64,000 nt of DNA from Mycolicibacterium lutetiense (lineage in GTDB: Bacteria; Actinomycetota; Actinomycetes; Mycobacteriales; Mycobacteriaceae), in contig NZ_JAGIOP010000002.1 of assembly GCF_017876775.1 (NCBI RefSeq), forward strand, positions 2,542,001-2,606,000. The letters are read 5' to 3'. The notes beneath the pieces were generated by a model. It was not told where the DNA came from, made no database searches, and saw only the letters and a list, made by a program, of their open reading frames with translations. The position numbers were made by a program, and so were the translations under genes. Below, one piece after another: positions 43,435-52,600 of the stretch (positions are counted from its first letter, which is position 1; the number at the start of each line of letters is the position of its first letter).

Positions 43435-44073
43435 GACCCGCTTCTCGAACTCTTCCCAATACTCTGGCCCCGGCAACGGAATCCCTTCGCCCACCTTCGG
43501 GAACGTCGCCTCGGCGTCGTCGAGATCCTTGATCATTCTCAAGGTCAGCTCCCGCTCGGACGCGTAATAACGCTCCGCCCAATCCAGGGCGATCCTGGCG
43601 TACGTCCATTTCGGATCCGCCGCGGCCCAGCGCGCACCCTTCGCGGCATCGAGGTGCATCTCGTCGACGTAAGCGATGTGCTCCTCGAGCGTTTGCTTGA
43701 GGGCCGCCGGGTCACTGAGATGCCCCAGGGTCACCCGCATGATCGCCGGGTGCTTCAGCGTCGGAGGATCGGCCGGCGTATCCCGCGCCCATCGTGTGAC
43801 GGCGTCCAGGCCGGATTCGGTGATCTTGTAGAGCCGACGGCTGCGTGGGCCGCCATCATCCACCCGGGAGGTCAGGAAGCCCATCTTCTCGAGCTTCTTC
43901 AGATCGGCGTAGATCTGGCTGAACGCCGGGCTGCCGTAGTAGTAGCGCACGCCGTAGTGCAGCCATTTGCGGATGTCATAGCCCGAGAGTTCGCGCTGGT
44001 AAGACAGCATCCCAAGCAGCGCCCAGCTGTTGGCGGCGAGCGCCGGCACGGCCGCTGACTCGGGTTCTTCCAC
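43414..44073 (-). CDS. PadR-family transcriptional regulator
   Basis: 219 residues from GTG 44073. The PadR N-terminal winged helix is clear (LLGMLSYQRELSGYDIRKWL, FSQIYADLKKLEKMGFLTS, RRLYKITESGLDAV), followed by the Vir_act_alpha_C helical domain (about 95-190). PadR proteins are repressors of stress, phenolic acid or transporter genes. Its start is one base from the annotated plus-strand open frame of the permease (back to back), so it probably controls that gene. A frame to 44397 runs through the permease and is rejected. Confidence 0.87.
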   Translation of the reverse strand: MEEPESAAVPALAANSWALLGMLSYQRELSGYDIRKWLHYGVRYYYGSPAFSQIYADLKKLEKMGFLTSRVDDGGPRSRRLYKITESGLDAVTRWARDTPADPPTLKHPAIMRVTLGHLSDPAALKQTLEEHIAYVDEMHLDAAKGARWAAADPKWTYARIALDWAERYYASERELTLRMIKDLDDAEATFPKVGEGIPLPGPEYWEEFEKRVAAESGK

Positions 44074-44171
44074 ATGTCGAGGGTAACAACCGAGGTCACC
44101 AGCGCGCCGCCGGTAAACCACTGGTTGGGAGACGGGAGTGCTGCCGCGTCCGTCATCACCTCGAAACGCCC

Positions 44172-44177
44172 TACTAT
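44172..44177 (+). promoter_or_regulatory. Candidate -10 for leaderless APC permease
   Basis: TACTAT lies 7 bases before GTG 44185, and no ribosome site is seen, which fits a leaderless transcript starting on the GTG. Confidence 0.45.
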
Positions 44178-44184
44178 CGCGGGG

Positions 44185-45411
44185 GTGACCACCCCCGGCG
44201 GGCTGCAACGCAGGCTCGGGACCACTGACGCCGTCGTGATCGGCCTGGGATCGATGGTGGGGGCGGGCATTTTCGCGGCCCTGGCGCCGGCGGCCGGCGC
44301 GGCCGGAAGTGGATTGCTCATCGGCCTCGCGCTGGCGGCCGTCGTCGCCTACTGCAATGCGACGTCCTCGGCACGGTTGGCCGCGCGCTACCCGCAATCC
44401 GGCGGCACCTACGTCTACGGGCGCGAACGTCTCGGCGATTTCTGGGGTTACACGGCCGGGTGGAGTTTCATCGTCGGCAAGACCGCCTCATGTGCGGCGA
44501 TGGCGCTCACGGTCGGGGTGTATGTCTGGCCGCAGTGGGCGCATGCCGTGGCAGTGGCCGCGGTGGTGGCGTTGACGGCGGTGAACTACGTCGGAATCCA
44601 GAAGTCGGCCCTGCTGACCCGGATCATCGTCGCGTGCGTGCTGGCGGTACTGGCCGCGGTCGTGGTGATCATCGCCGGTTCCGGAGCCACGGACCTCGCC
44701 CGGCTGGAGATCGGTGACGACGTCGGCGTCGGGGGCGTGCTGCAGGCCGCGGGCCTGTTGTTCTTCGCGTTCGCCGGGTACGCCCGGATCGCCACGCTGG
44801 GCGAGGAAGTCCGCGACCCGGCCCGCACCATTCCGCGGGCGATTCCGATCGCACTGGGCATCGCGCTGGTGGTCTATGCCGCGGTGGCGGTGGCAGTGCT
44901 CTCGGTCCTCGGCAGTTCCGGTCTGGCCTCCGCGCCCGCACCGCTGGCCGACGCTGTCGCCGCGGCCGGTGCGCAGGAGTGGCAACCGGTGGTGCGAGCC
45001 GGCGCGGCCGCCGCAGCGCTCGGCTCACTGCTGGCCCTGATCCTCGGGGTGTCGCGCACGACGCTGGCGATGGCCCGCGACCGTCACCTGCCGCCCGTAC
45101 TGGCCGCGGTGCATCCGCGGTTCGCCGTGCCCCACCGGGCCGAGATGTTGATCGGCATCGTCGTCGCGGTCCTGGCCGCAACCGTGGATCTGCGTGGGGC
45201 GATAGGATTTTCGTCGTTCACCGTGTTGTTGTACTACGCGATCGCCAATGCGTCCGCGTGGACTCTGGGACACCACCTCATCCCCGCGCTCGGCCTGGCC
45301 GGCTGTCTGATGCTGGCCTTCTCGTTACCCCTGTCCTCGGTGCTCGCCGGGCTCGCCGTGGTGGCGGTGGGTGCCGCGGTCTACGCAGTCCGCATGCGCG
45401 GCGGCCGTTGA
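44185..45411 (+). CDS. APC-superfamily amino acid permease
   Basis: 408 residues with 11-12 helices. The start VIGLGSMVGAGIFAALAP is the APC signature that contacts the substrate backbone; GYTAGWSFIVGKTASCA and FFAFAGYARIATLGEEVRDPARTIPRAIP (with the E-E-x-x-x-P-x-x-x-I-P-x-A motif) follow. I choose GTG 44185, which sits behind a TACTAT -10; ATG 44074 would add 37 unconserved residues and start one base from the PadR gene. Substrate unknown. Followed after 19 bases by an uracil/xanthine permease. Confidence 0.88.
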   Translation: MTTPGGLQRRLGTTDAVVIGLGSMVGAGIFAALAPAAGAAGSGLLIGLALAAVVAYCNATSSARLAARYPQSGGTYVYGRERLGDFWGYTAGWSFIVGKTASCAAMALTVGVYVWPQWAHAVAVAAVVALTAVNYVGIQKSALLTRIIVACVLAVLAAVVVIIAGSGATDLARLEIGDDVGVGGVLQAAGLLFFAFAGYARIATLGEEVRDPARTIPRAIPIALGIALVVYAAVAVAVLSVLGSSGLASAPAPLADAVAAAGAQEWQPVVRAGAAAAALGSLLALILGVSRTTLAMARDRHLPPVLAAVHPRFAVPHRAEMLIGIVVAVLAATVDLRGAIGFSSFTVLLYYAIANASAWTLGHHLIPALGLAGCLMLAFSLPLSSVLAGLAVVAVGAAVYAVRMRGGR

Positions 45412-45430
45412 TGGTGTTCAGTCAACATTC

Positions 45431-46750
45431 GTGATTCCGCTGCGTTGGAAATACGTCGAGACCCGCACCGACGACGATTTCGTGGTCAACCCCGGGGAAC
45501 GGCTAGATTGGGCCAGCACCATCGGTATCGGGGCCCAGCACGTGGTGGCCATGTTCGGCGCCACGTTCCTGGTCCCGGTGCTCACCGGCTTTCCGCCGGC
45601 CACCACCCTGCTGTTCTCCGGCGTCGGCACCATCGGATTCCTGCTGATCACCGGCAATCGGTTGCCGAGCTATCTGGGGTCGAGTTTCGCGGTGATCGCG
45701 CCGGTGACCGCGGCGGTGGTCTCCCACGGAACCGGAAGCGCGCTGGGCGGGTTGATCGCAGTCGGGATGCTGCTGATCCTCATCGGCGCGGTGGTGCACC
45801 TGATCGGCACCCGGTGGATCGATCTGACCCTGCCGCCGGTGGTGACGGGCGCGATCGTCGCGCTGATCGGCTTCAACCTGGCCCCGGCGGCCAAGGCCAA
45901 TTTCGAGAAGGGCCCGCTGGTCGGATTGGTGACGTTGGTGTTGCTGGTCGCGACGCTGGCCTTCTTCAAAGGGCTGGTCGGCCGGCTGGCGATCTTCGGC
46001 GCGGTCGTGATCGGGTATCTGCTGGCGCTGATCCTCGGCGACGTGGACACCGCGGCGATCGCGTCGGCGCCGTGGCTGGGACTGCCCGAATTCCACACCC
46101 CGACGTTCAGCCTGGCGGTGCTACCGCTGTTCCTGCCCGCGGTGATCGCCCTGGTCGCCGAGAACATCGGGCACGTCAAGTCGGTGGGACAGATGACCGG
46201 CACCGACCTCGATCCGATGATCGGCCGGGCGCTGGCCGCCGACGGCGTCGCCACCGTGCTGGCCGGCGCCGGCGGCGGTTCGGCCACCACCACCTACGCC
46301 GAGAACATCGGGGTGATGGCGGCGACCCGGGTCTACTCGACGGCCGCCTATTGGGTGGCCGCGACAGTGGCGATCGCATTGTCGTTGTGCCCCAAGGTCG
46401 GAGCGGCGATCTCGGCCATCCCCCCGGGGGTGCTGGGCGGCGCCACCATTGTGCTCTACGGCCTGGTCGGCATCCTGGGCGTGCGGATCTGGCTGACCAA
46501 TCACGTGGATTTCTCCAAGCCCGTCAACCAGATGACCGCGGCGATCCCGCTGATCATCGGGATCGCCGACTTCACCTGGCAACTGGGTTCTCTGACGTTT
46601 ACCGGGATCGCGCTGGGCTCCATCGCCGCGCTGCTGGTGTTCCACGGCATGCGGTTGCTGGAGTACCTGGGCAACCTGGCGCGGCCTACTCCCCCAGTGC
46701 ATTCACCGCCCGAGCGAACACCGACGGCAACGCCGCCGACGCCGGGGTGA
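45431..46750 (+). CDS. Uracil/xanthine permease (NCS2 family)
   Basis: 439 residues from GTG 45431, with about 14 helices. The NCS2 motifs AENIGHVKSVGQMTG and GGGSATTTYAENIGVMAATRVYS (nucleobase-binding region) are present. The protein imports uracil, xanthine or a related base with protons. ATG 45371 would overlap the APC permease and adds unrelated residues. The last 65 bp overlap the convergent flavoprotein gene. Confidence 0.9.
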   Translation: MIPLRWKYVETRTDDDFVVNPGERLDWASTIGIGAQHVVAMFGATFLVPVLTGFPPATTLLFSGVGTIGFLLITGNRLPSYLGSSFAVIAPVTAAVVSHGTGSALGGLIAVGMLLILIGAVVHLIGTRWIDLTLPPVVTGAIVALIGFNLAPAAKANFEKGPLVGLVTLVLLVATLAFFKGLVGRLAIFGAVVIGYLLALILGDVDTAAIASAPWLGLPEFHTPTFSLAVLPLFLPAVIALVAENIGHVKSVGQMTGTDLDPMIGRALAADGVATVLAGAGGGSATTTYAENIGVMAATRVYSTAAYWVAATVAIALSLCPKVGAAISAIPPGVLGGATIVLYGLVGILGVRIWLTNHVDFSKPVNQMTAAIPLIIGIADFTWQLGSLTFTGIALGSIAALLVFHGMRLLEYLGNLARPTPPVHSPPERTPTATPPTPG

Positions 46751-47702
46751 TACAGGCCCGCACCGGACCGAAACCACTGCCGTGCAACAGGGCCGCGGTC
46801 AGCAACCGGTAGCGACGGGTCAACGCGCGCCACTGCCGGTCGTAGTCATCTGGCCGGTCCGCCCCTACGCACCCGACCAGGAGTTCGGCCGCCCCGAAAG
46901 CCAGGCCCAACCCCTCCCCGGTCAGGGCATCGACGTAGCCTGCCGCGTCACCGACCAACAGCACCCGCCCCGCACTGCGGTGGCGGACCTTCTGCCGCAG
47001 CGGCCCGGCGGCCCGGTCCTGGTCGTGCTCAAGGCCGTTGATCCGCTCGACCAGCATCGGAAATGCCGCCAGGTGCTGGTCGAACCCGCCGCGCTCCGAG
47101 GTCAGGATCGCTATCCCCACACAGTTCTCACCGACCGGCGTCACGTACGCCTCGGTGTCGGGCCCCCAGTAGACCTCGACGCAATCCGACCAGGGCGCGA
47201 TCTGGACGTGACGCCGGATGCCCCAGCGGCGTCGCCTGCCCTCACCGCCGCTGAGCCCGAGGTCGCGGCGGATCGGCGAATGCAGGCCATCGGCGGCGGC
47301 CAGATAGCGGGCCCGAAAACCCGCGGCGCTCACCGATGTCGAGTCCTGGATCACCGGACCCACCTCACCGTGCACCACCCGAACCCCGGCCGCCGACGCT
47401 GCCTCCGCCAACGCGGCGTGCAGCACCGTGCGACGCACCCCGTATCCGGACCCGTCGCGAAACCTGGCCTCGGCGGTGCGCCGACCGTCCAGGTAACGAA
47501 TACCCCAAAATGCCCGTCCGTCGACCTCGGCGCCCAGGCGCTGCAGCTGCCGGACCGAGTGCGGCATCAACCCCTCACCGCAGGCCTTGTCGACCGGGCC
47601 GGTGCGCCGCTCCACCACCACGACCTCCATCCCGGCGCGTGCGGCGTGCACCGCGGTGGCCAGCCCGGCCGGGCCGCCACCTGCGACGAGCAGATCGATC
47701 AC
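46686..47702 (-). CDS. FAD-dependent oxidoreductase of geranylgeranyl-reductase type (SrsC-like)
   Basis: 338 residues from GTG 47702, overlapping the methyltransferase stop by 4 bases (GTGA). LLVAGGGPAGLATAVHAARAG is the FAD-binding Rossmann motif, GEGLMPHSV and GDAAGYVDALTGEGLGLAF complete the PHBH-like flavoprotein pattern. In Streptomyces griseus a flavoprotein (SrsC) hydroxylates alkylresorcinols made by SrsA and methylated by SrsB; the same three kinds of genes are adjacent here in the order PKS, methyltransferase, flavoprotein. Confidence 0.85.
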   Translation of the reverse strand: MIDLLVAGGGPAGLATAVHAARAGMEVVVVERRTGPVDKACGEGLMPHSVRQLQRLGAEVDGRAFWGIRYLDGRRTAEARFRDGSGYGVRRTVLHAALAEAASAAGVRVVHGEVGPVIQDSTSVSAAGFRARYLAAADGLHSPIRRDLGLSGGEGRRRRWGIRRHVQIAPWSDCVEVYWGPDTEAYVTPVGENCVGIAILTSERGGFDQHLAAFPMLVERINGLEHDQDRAAGPLRQKVRHRSAGRVLLVGDAAGYVDALTGEGLGLAFGAAELLVGCVGADRPDDYDRQWRALTRRYRLLTAALLHGSGFGPVRACITPASAALPSVFARAVNALGE

Positions 47703-48208
47703 GACAAACCTTGCAACGCTTCGTTTTCGATGCGGATCCGGGTCCGCAAGAGCGCGGCGTTGGCCACGGTGAAAACCAGAGCGGTGATCCAGGCGCCACC
47801 GGCCAGCGGCAACGCGGCCCCCTCGGTGACCACTGCCACGTAGTTCGGGTGCGGAATCACCCGGTACGGGCCGTCGGCGACCCGCGCGGCGCCGGGCACC
47901 ACCACGACCCGGGTATTCCACTGCCTGCCCAGCGTGGTGATGCACCGCCAGCGCAACGCCTGGGCGGCGAGCACCACCGCGACCATCACCCGGCCGAGGA
48001 CCGACGACGGCCTGCGCCTACGGGCCTCCACCACCGCGCCCACCAGCAGCGCGCTGTGCAGCGCCACCATCACCGGATAGTGGTCGGCCCCAAATTCCCT
48101 GCCGCCCTGGGCGATGCTCCACTTCAGATTGCGTTTGGACACCACCAGCTCGAGGACCCGCTCGGCGGCGACGAGGACGATCAGCGCGGTGAATCTCTTG
48201 GCCGTCAT
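47699..48208 (-). CDS. Isoprenylcysteine carboxyl methyltransferase-family protein (SrsB-like)
   Basis: 169 residues with four or five helices. GPYRVIPHPNYVAVVTEGAALPL and the end with RTRIRIENEAL are the ICMT family pattern for SAM and membrane substrate binding. In phenolic lipid clusters such proteins methylate the alkylresorcinol or alkylpyrone. Its ATG overlaps the type III PKS stop by one base. It has the size and location of SrsB. Confidence 0.87.
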   Translation of the reverse strand: MTAKRFTALIVLVAAERVLELVVSKRNLKWSIAQGGREFGADHYPVMVALHSALLVGAVVEARRRRPSSVLGRVMVAVVLAAQALRWRCITTLGRQWNTRVVVVPGAARVADGPYRVIPHPNYVAVVTEGAALPLAGGAWITALVFTVANAALLRTRIRIENEALQGLS

Positions 48209-49275
48209 CAGCGCCAGCGCAGCAGGACGAGTTCGGAACAGAAACCCGGGCCCATGGCCATCATCACCCCGGGCGTATCCGACTCCGGCCGTTTGCGGAT
48301 GGTGTCCCGCAGCACGTGCAGCACCGAGGACGACGACAGGTTGCCGACGTCGGCGAGTGATTGCCAGGTCAGATCCAGGGCATCCTCAGGCAATCCGAGG
48401 GTTTCGATGATCGCCTCGATCACCTTCGGCCCACCCGGATGGCTCACCCACGCGGAGACGTCCTCGACGGAAAGACCGTGACCGCCGAGGAACCCGGTGA
48501 CGTCGTCGCCCAGATAGCGCCCCACGAAGCCCGGGATTTCGGCACTCAGCACGATCTCGAAGCCACCGGAGCCGATGTCCCAACCCATGGCGTGCAACGA
48601 ATCCGGGTACAGATGACTGCGCGAGTCCAGCACGTCGGGTCCGACCGGGTTGAGCTTGCGGGCCCGTTGTTCGCCGACCGCGACCACCGCGGCGGCACCG
48701 TCACCGAACAGCGCGCCGGCCACCAGCGTCGGCATCGTCGGATTATGTTTGCGGGTCAGCGAACACAATTCGACCGACACCAGGACCGCGACCTGGTCGG
48801 GCGCACCCCGCAGATAATCGTTGAGCCGGGCGATGCCGGCCGCACCGGCCACGCAACCCAGCCCGAAGATCGGGATGCGGCGGACGTCGGGCCGCAGGCC
48901 GAGCCGCCCGGCGATCCGGGCGTCCAGCGACGGGACCGCGGCGCCGGTGACCGTCGTGGTGACGATCAGATCGACATCCTGCGGACGCAGACCCGCATCA
49001 TCGAGTGCCCCGGACAGTGCGGCGCAGCCCAGTTCGGTTGCGTGTTCGATGAACAGGCTGTTGCTCTTGCCGAAATCATCGAGCTCGGCGTACTCCTCGA
49101 GCGGCAGGACCAGATACCTGCTGTTCACTCTCGCGCTCTTGTGCAGAGCCCGCAGCACGTCTTCGGACTCGGCGTATCCGGGCAGGTCCAACAAGGCGCT
49201 CGTGACCTCATCCTGGGTGTACCGATGAGGGGGCAGTACCGCATGGACGCCGGCAATGGTGCTGTGGCTGGGCAT
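48208..49275 (-). CDS. Type III polyketide synthase (alkylresorcinol/alkylpyrone synthase-like)
   Basis: 355 residues from ATG 49275 (ATG 49296 is an alternative; a longer frame to 49443 runs into the lpqL paralogue). The chalcone-synthase fold has its full catalytic triad: Cys141 ([11 protein letters not shown]), His279 (WVSHPGGPK) and Asn312 (DVGNLSSSS). It would extend a fatty acyl-CoA with malonyl-CoA to a tri- or tetraketide and cyclise it. The downstream methyltransferase and flavoprotein are coupled, so the product is probably a methylated, oxidised phenolic lipid. Confidence 0.92.
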   Translation of the reverse strand: MPSHSTIAGVHAVLPPHRYTQDEVTSALLDLPGYAESEDVLRALHKSARVNSRYLVLPLEEYAELDDFGKSNSLFIEHATELGCAALSGALDDAGLRPQDVDLIVTTTVTGAAVPSLDARIAGRLGLRPDVRRIPIFGLGCVAGAAGIARLNDYLRGAPDQVAVLVSVELCSLTRKHNPTMPTLVAGALFGDGAAAVVAVGEQRARKLNPVGPDVLDSRSHLYPDSLHAMGWDIGSGGFEIVLSAEIPGFVGRYLGDDVTGFLGGHGLSVEDVSAWVSHPGGPKVIEAIIETLGLPEDALDLTWQSLADVGNLSSSSVLHVLRDTIRKRPESDTPGVMMAMGPGFCSELVLLRWR

Positions 49276-49327
49276 TCTCGCGACGTTAATTCCCATACCC
49301 CTACAACGGGGACCTACCCTCGACGGT

Positions 49328-50764
49328 TCAGCCGCGGTGCCGCTTGTCCCGCGCCGGCACACCGTTGGGGCCCTCGATCGACCGGGCGTACGTGCCGACG
49401 GTGAAGGCGATGGCCGATCCCATGATTCCCAGCGCACGCGCATCGACGTTGTCGATGGTGTCGCGGCGGGTGTGATAGTTCGGATCGAACGCCGCCCCGG
49501 CCCGTCCGCCCCATAATCGGGCCTGAACTTCGGTCTTGCGCTGTGACGATCCCGTGGTCACGCCCCCGATCGGTACCCCGGCCTGCAGAAGCGGGTGGTA
49601 GTCGGAGTTGATGCCGATCGGCATGTCCGCGGGTCGCACCCCGGCGAGGTTCAGGTATCCGGCCATGGTCCGTTCGACGCCGGCCGAGCCCTCGGGTATC
49701 GGCTTGGGATCGGTGGCCTGGCCGGACTGGTCGCCGTCAAGGGTGAAGAACCCGGCGTTGGGTGAGCCGACCATGTCGAAGTTCAGGTACAGCGCGAGAT
49801 CGTCGAGTTGATCCAGCGGCAGGCCGCGCACGTACTGTGTCGACCCGTCCAGCCCCATCTCCTCGGCACCCCAGAACGCGAACCGCACCGCATTGGTCGC
49901 CTTCGGTGAACTGCCCATCTGCAGCGCGGTTTCCAGTACGGCAGCCACCCCCGACCCGTTGTCGTTGATGCCGGGCCCGCCCCCCACACTGTCCAGGTGC
50001 GCGCCGACGAGCACCACATCCGACGCCGAACCCGTCTTCGTCTGCGCAGTCACGTTGCGGGAGGTGACCATCTCGGCTTTGCCGTCGAGGGTCAACCGGA
50101 CCGGGGCGCTGGTGCCTAACAGTGCCGCATCTGCATTCTCATCGATGACCCCGACCGGGACGGTGAGCTCACGGTAGTAGCCGGTGCTGAACAGCCCACC
50201 CGGAGCGGGCTGACGCCCACGGTTGACCACCAGCAGCCCCACCGCGCCCTTGGCCAACGCGGTGTTCTGTTTTGCCACAACGGAACACCCGATGTCGTCG
50301 ACGACCGCGATGGCGCCGGAGATGTTGACCGAGCCGTAGTCGGTGGCCGCGCATCCGGAGGGTTTGACCGGACGCAACGTGGGCGCGTTGAGCCCGCCCG
50401 GCGCCGTCATCACCAGCATCGAAGCCTGATCCACGGGGTAACTGCGCCCGGAAACGTTCAGCGCCGGGTTGCCTCCGCGCATCGCGCCCATCCGCTCGAA
50501 CTCCGGCGTCTGTACGTCGAAACCCTTGTCCCGCAGTAGTTGTGCGACATAGTCGACGCTGGCGTCGTATCCGGAACTGCCGGCCGAGCGCTTGCCGTCA
50601 TGGCTGTCGGCGATCTCCTGGAGCTTGCGCAGGTGGGTGAACATGGCGTCGACGGTGATCCGGCCCGCCAGTTCCTCGGGCTGGACCGCCTTCGGCGTGG
50701 ACTCCGCCGAGCAGGCCGCCAGTGCGGCAACGAACAAAATGATAGCGAGTCGACGCACTCTCAC
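49328..50764 (-). CDS. M28 aminopeptidase lipoprotein, LpqL paralogue
   Basis: 478 residues. Signal peptide with lipobox L-A-A-C (Cys18). A PA domain (about 125-220) is inserted in an M28 Zn-peptidase. The metal-binding residues are visible in [40 protein letters not shown] and [14 protein letters not shown]. It likely trims peptides outside the cell. It directly follows a second, slightly longer copy (50761-52266) with the stop/start overlapping, so the pair arose by tandem duplication; sequence divergence is high enough that the copies may differ in specificity. Confidence 0.92.
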   Translation of the reverse strand: MRVRRLAIILFVAALAACSAESTPKAVQPEELAGRITVDAMFTHLRKLQEIADSHDGKRSAGSSGYDASVDYVAQLLRDKGFDVQTPEFERMGAMRGGNPALNVSGRSYPVDQASMLVMTAPGGLNAPTLRPVKPSGCAATDYGSVNISGAIAVVDDIGCSVVAKQNTALAKGAVGLLVVNRGRQPAPGGLFSTGYYRELTVPVGVIDENADAALLGTSAPVRLTLDGKAEMVTSRNVTAQTKTGSASDVVLVGAHLDSVGGGPGINDNGSGVAAVLETALQMGSSPKATNAVRFAFWGAEEMGLDGSTQYVRGLPLDQLDDLALYLNFDMVGSPNAGFFTLDGDQSGQATDPKPIPEGSAGVERTMAGYLNLAGVRPADMPIGINSDYHPLLQAGVPIGGVTTGSSQRKTEVQARLWGGRAGAAFDPNYHTRRDTIDNVDARALGIMGSAIAFTVGTYARSIEGPNGVPARDKRHRG

Positions 50765-52266
50765 TGCGCGTTGATCTGGTGCCGGGTGCGGTCCGAGCGG
50801 ATCGGTAAACCGTTGCGGCCCCGCTGGTCTTGGGCATACAGCCCGACAACGTAGGCGACTCCCTCACCATGAATCTGCATTGCATCCCGGTTCACGTGGT
50901 CAAGCGTATCGGTGCTCTTGTGATAGTTCGGATCGAACGGTTGGTCCACCTCGCCGGCCCACAACTTGGCCTCCTCCGCGCTCATCTTGTCCTCGGCGCC
51001 CGAGAACAACCCACCGGCGGGAACCCCGGCCATGGTGAACCCGTCGTAGTCGGACCGGCCGTCAAAACTTGTGTCGCGCGGCGTCTTTCCCGCCTCTTGA
51101 AGGTAGTTCGCCAACGTGCGCTCGATTCCCGCCGAGCCCTCGGGGACCCGCGGGCGCCCCTGCTCGTCCAGCGGTGCGGACTGGTCGCCGTCATAGGTGA
51201 AGTAACCCGCGTTGGGCGAGCCGAGCATGTCGAAGTTCAGGTACATCGCGATGTCTTTGAGCGCTTCGGTGTCCAGGGATTCGACGTAGTTGTTCGAGCC
51301 GAGCAGACCCTTTTCCTCGGCCCCCCAGAAGCCGAACCGCACCGCGTTGGCCACCTGCGGTGAATCACCCAGCTGCAGGGCAGTTTCCAGAACCGCGGCG
51401 ACCCCGGAACCGTTGTCGTTGATGCCGGGGCCTTCGGGGACGCTGTCGAGGTGCGCCCCGACCATCACGACATCCGAGGTGGATCCGGTCTTGGTCTGGG
51501 CGATGACATTGCGGGTGCGCTCGACGCGTACCCCGGCGACGAGCTTGATCGTGGTGGTACCGGGTGCGTTGCGCAGCCGGGTGCCCTCGTCCTTGGTCAC
51601 GCTGATCACCGGGATCTTGACCGCGGTGTTGCGGCCCAGCGTGCCGCCCATCTTCTCGTCGTTGTCGGTGTTGACGACGATCATCGCGACCGCACCGCGC
51701 TCGGCGGCCGCGGCCTGCTTGTCGGCGAAGGCGCAGGAACCACGGTCGACCAGCACCACGGCACCCGCGACCGGCAGCCCGTCGTAGTCAGCGGCCTGGC
51801 ACCCCGGGGTGTCCTCCACCTTGGCCGGCACCAGCGGCGCGGACACCCCCGCCTGGTCGGTGCCGATGGTGAACTCCAGCGGCTTGGCCGTGACGGGCTG
51901 GCCACCGACGGTCACCTGGGGGTCTTCGGCGAACGGGAGCTTCACCTCGAACTCGGGGGTTTCTACGTCAAATCCCTTGTCGCGCAGCGCGCCGGCGACG
52001 TAGTCCACGCTCGCGTCGTATCCCGCGGTGCCCAGCGCGCGGTTGCCGTCGTGCGCGTCGGCAATCTCCTGCAGCTTGCCCAGATGGGCCATCATCGCGT
52101 CGATCGACACCCGCTCGCGCAACCCGTCGGCGAACTGCACCGCCGCCGATGAGGACTCCCGGGACTGCTGCCCGTCGGTATTCAGTTCGGTTTTCGCATC
52201 ACAGCCGGCCAGTCCCAGGATCAGCGCCAGCGCGCCGAGAACCGCACCCGTCGAAGTACGTCGCAT
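50761..52266 (-). CDS. lpqL: M28 aminopeptidase lipoprotein LpqL
   Basis: 501 residues, the size of M. tuberculosis LpqL. Lipobox L-A-G-C (Cys22), PA domain (about 140-240) and M28 domain with [40 protein letters not shown] and FDPNYHKSTDTLDH. LpqL-type enzymes are surface aminopeptidases with a preference for basic residues. ATG 52266 gives the lipoprotein signal; an open frame to 52536 adds an unrelated segment. Its stop overlaps the start of the paralogue by 4 bases. Confidence 0.93.
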   Translation of the reverse strand: MRRTSTGAVLGALALILGLAGCDAKTELNTDGQQSRESSSAAVQFADGLRERVSIDAMMAHLGKLQEIADAHDGNRALGTAGYDASVDYVAGALRDKGFDVETPEFEVKLPFAEDPQVTVGGQPVTAKPLEFTIGTDQAGVSAPLVPAKVEDTPGCQAADYDGLPVAGAVVLVDRGSCAFADKQAAAAERGAVAMIVVNTDNDEKMGGTLGRNTAVKIPVISVTKDEGTRLRNAPGTTTIKLVAGVRVERTRNVIAQTKTGSTSDVVMVGAHLDSVPEGPGINDNGSGVAAVLETALQLGDSPQVANAVRFGFWGAEEKGLLGSNNYVESLDTEALKDIAMYLNFDMLGSPNAGYFTYDGDQSAPLDEQGRPRVPEGSAGIERTLANYLQEAGKTPRDTSFDGRSDYDGFTMAGVPAGGLFSGAEDKMSAEEAKLWAGEVDQPFDPNYHKSTDTLDHVNRDAMQIHGEGVAYVVGLYAQDQRGRNGLPIRSDRTRHQINAQ

Positions 52267-52600
52267 TGCACCCACGGTAGCTGCTGCCTCGATCTGGCAG
52301 ACCGATAAATCAGTTGCCTGGCGATGTGCCGTGATGGGAACGTGTTTCCCGGCGCCGACAGGGAAGCAGGCCGAGCGGGGTACCGCAACGCTTCTGCATG
52401 TTGCCGGCGGCGCCGTGGCACAGGTAAAGGGCCTGAGGTTCGAATCCTCCTCCACATCCCGATACCGCCGCCGGGTCCACGCGATCAGCGACTTTGTGGC
52501 CCGCATCCGCCGGTACGGGGTGCGACGCCCCGTCACCGATCACGTCCGGCGGCGGTATCCCTTTGCCGCACAGACACTTACACCGGAAGGAGGACACGAC
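52267..52600. other. Noncoding stretch with a tRNA-like T-arm
   Basis: These 334 bases between divergent lpqL and the slipin gene contain no convincing gene. At 52433-52447 GAGGTTCGAATCCTC is a perfect T-arm-like hairpin with the TTCGAAT loop of tRNAs, followed by CTCCACA, as in the 3' end of a tRNA. No matching 5' acceptor strand, D-arm or anticodon arm is found upstream, so this is at most a fragment, possibly an old attachment site. A GGAAGGAGG ribosome site sits at the right end. Confidence 0.4.

Noticed and set aside
49441..50960. Inverted words GTTCG-GAT-CGAAC in both aminopeptidase genes as SOS boxes
   Set aside because: The spacing is 3 rather than 4 and the words face the wrong way; they are coding and conserved because both genes encode the same FDPNYH segment.
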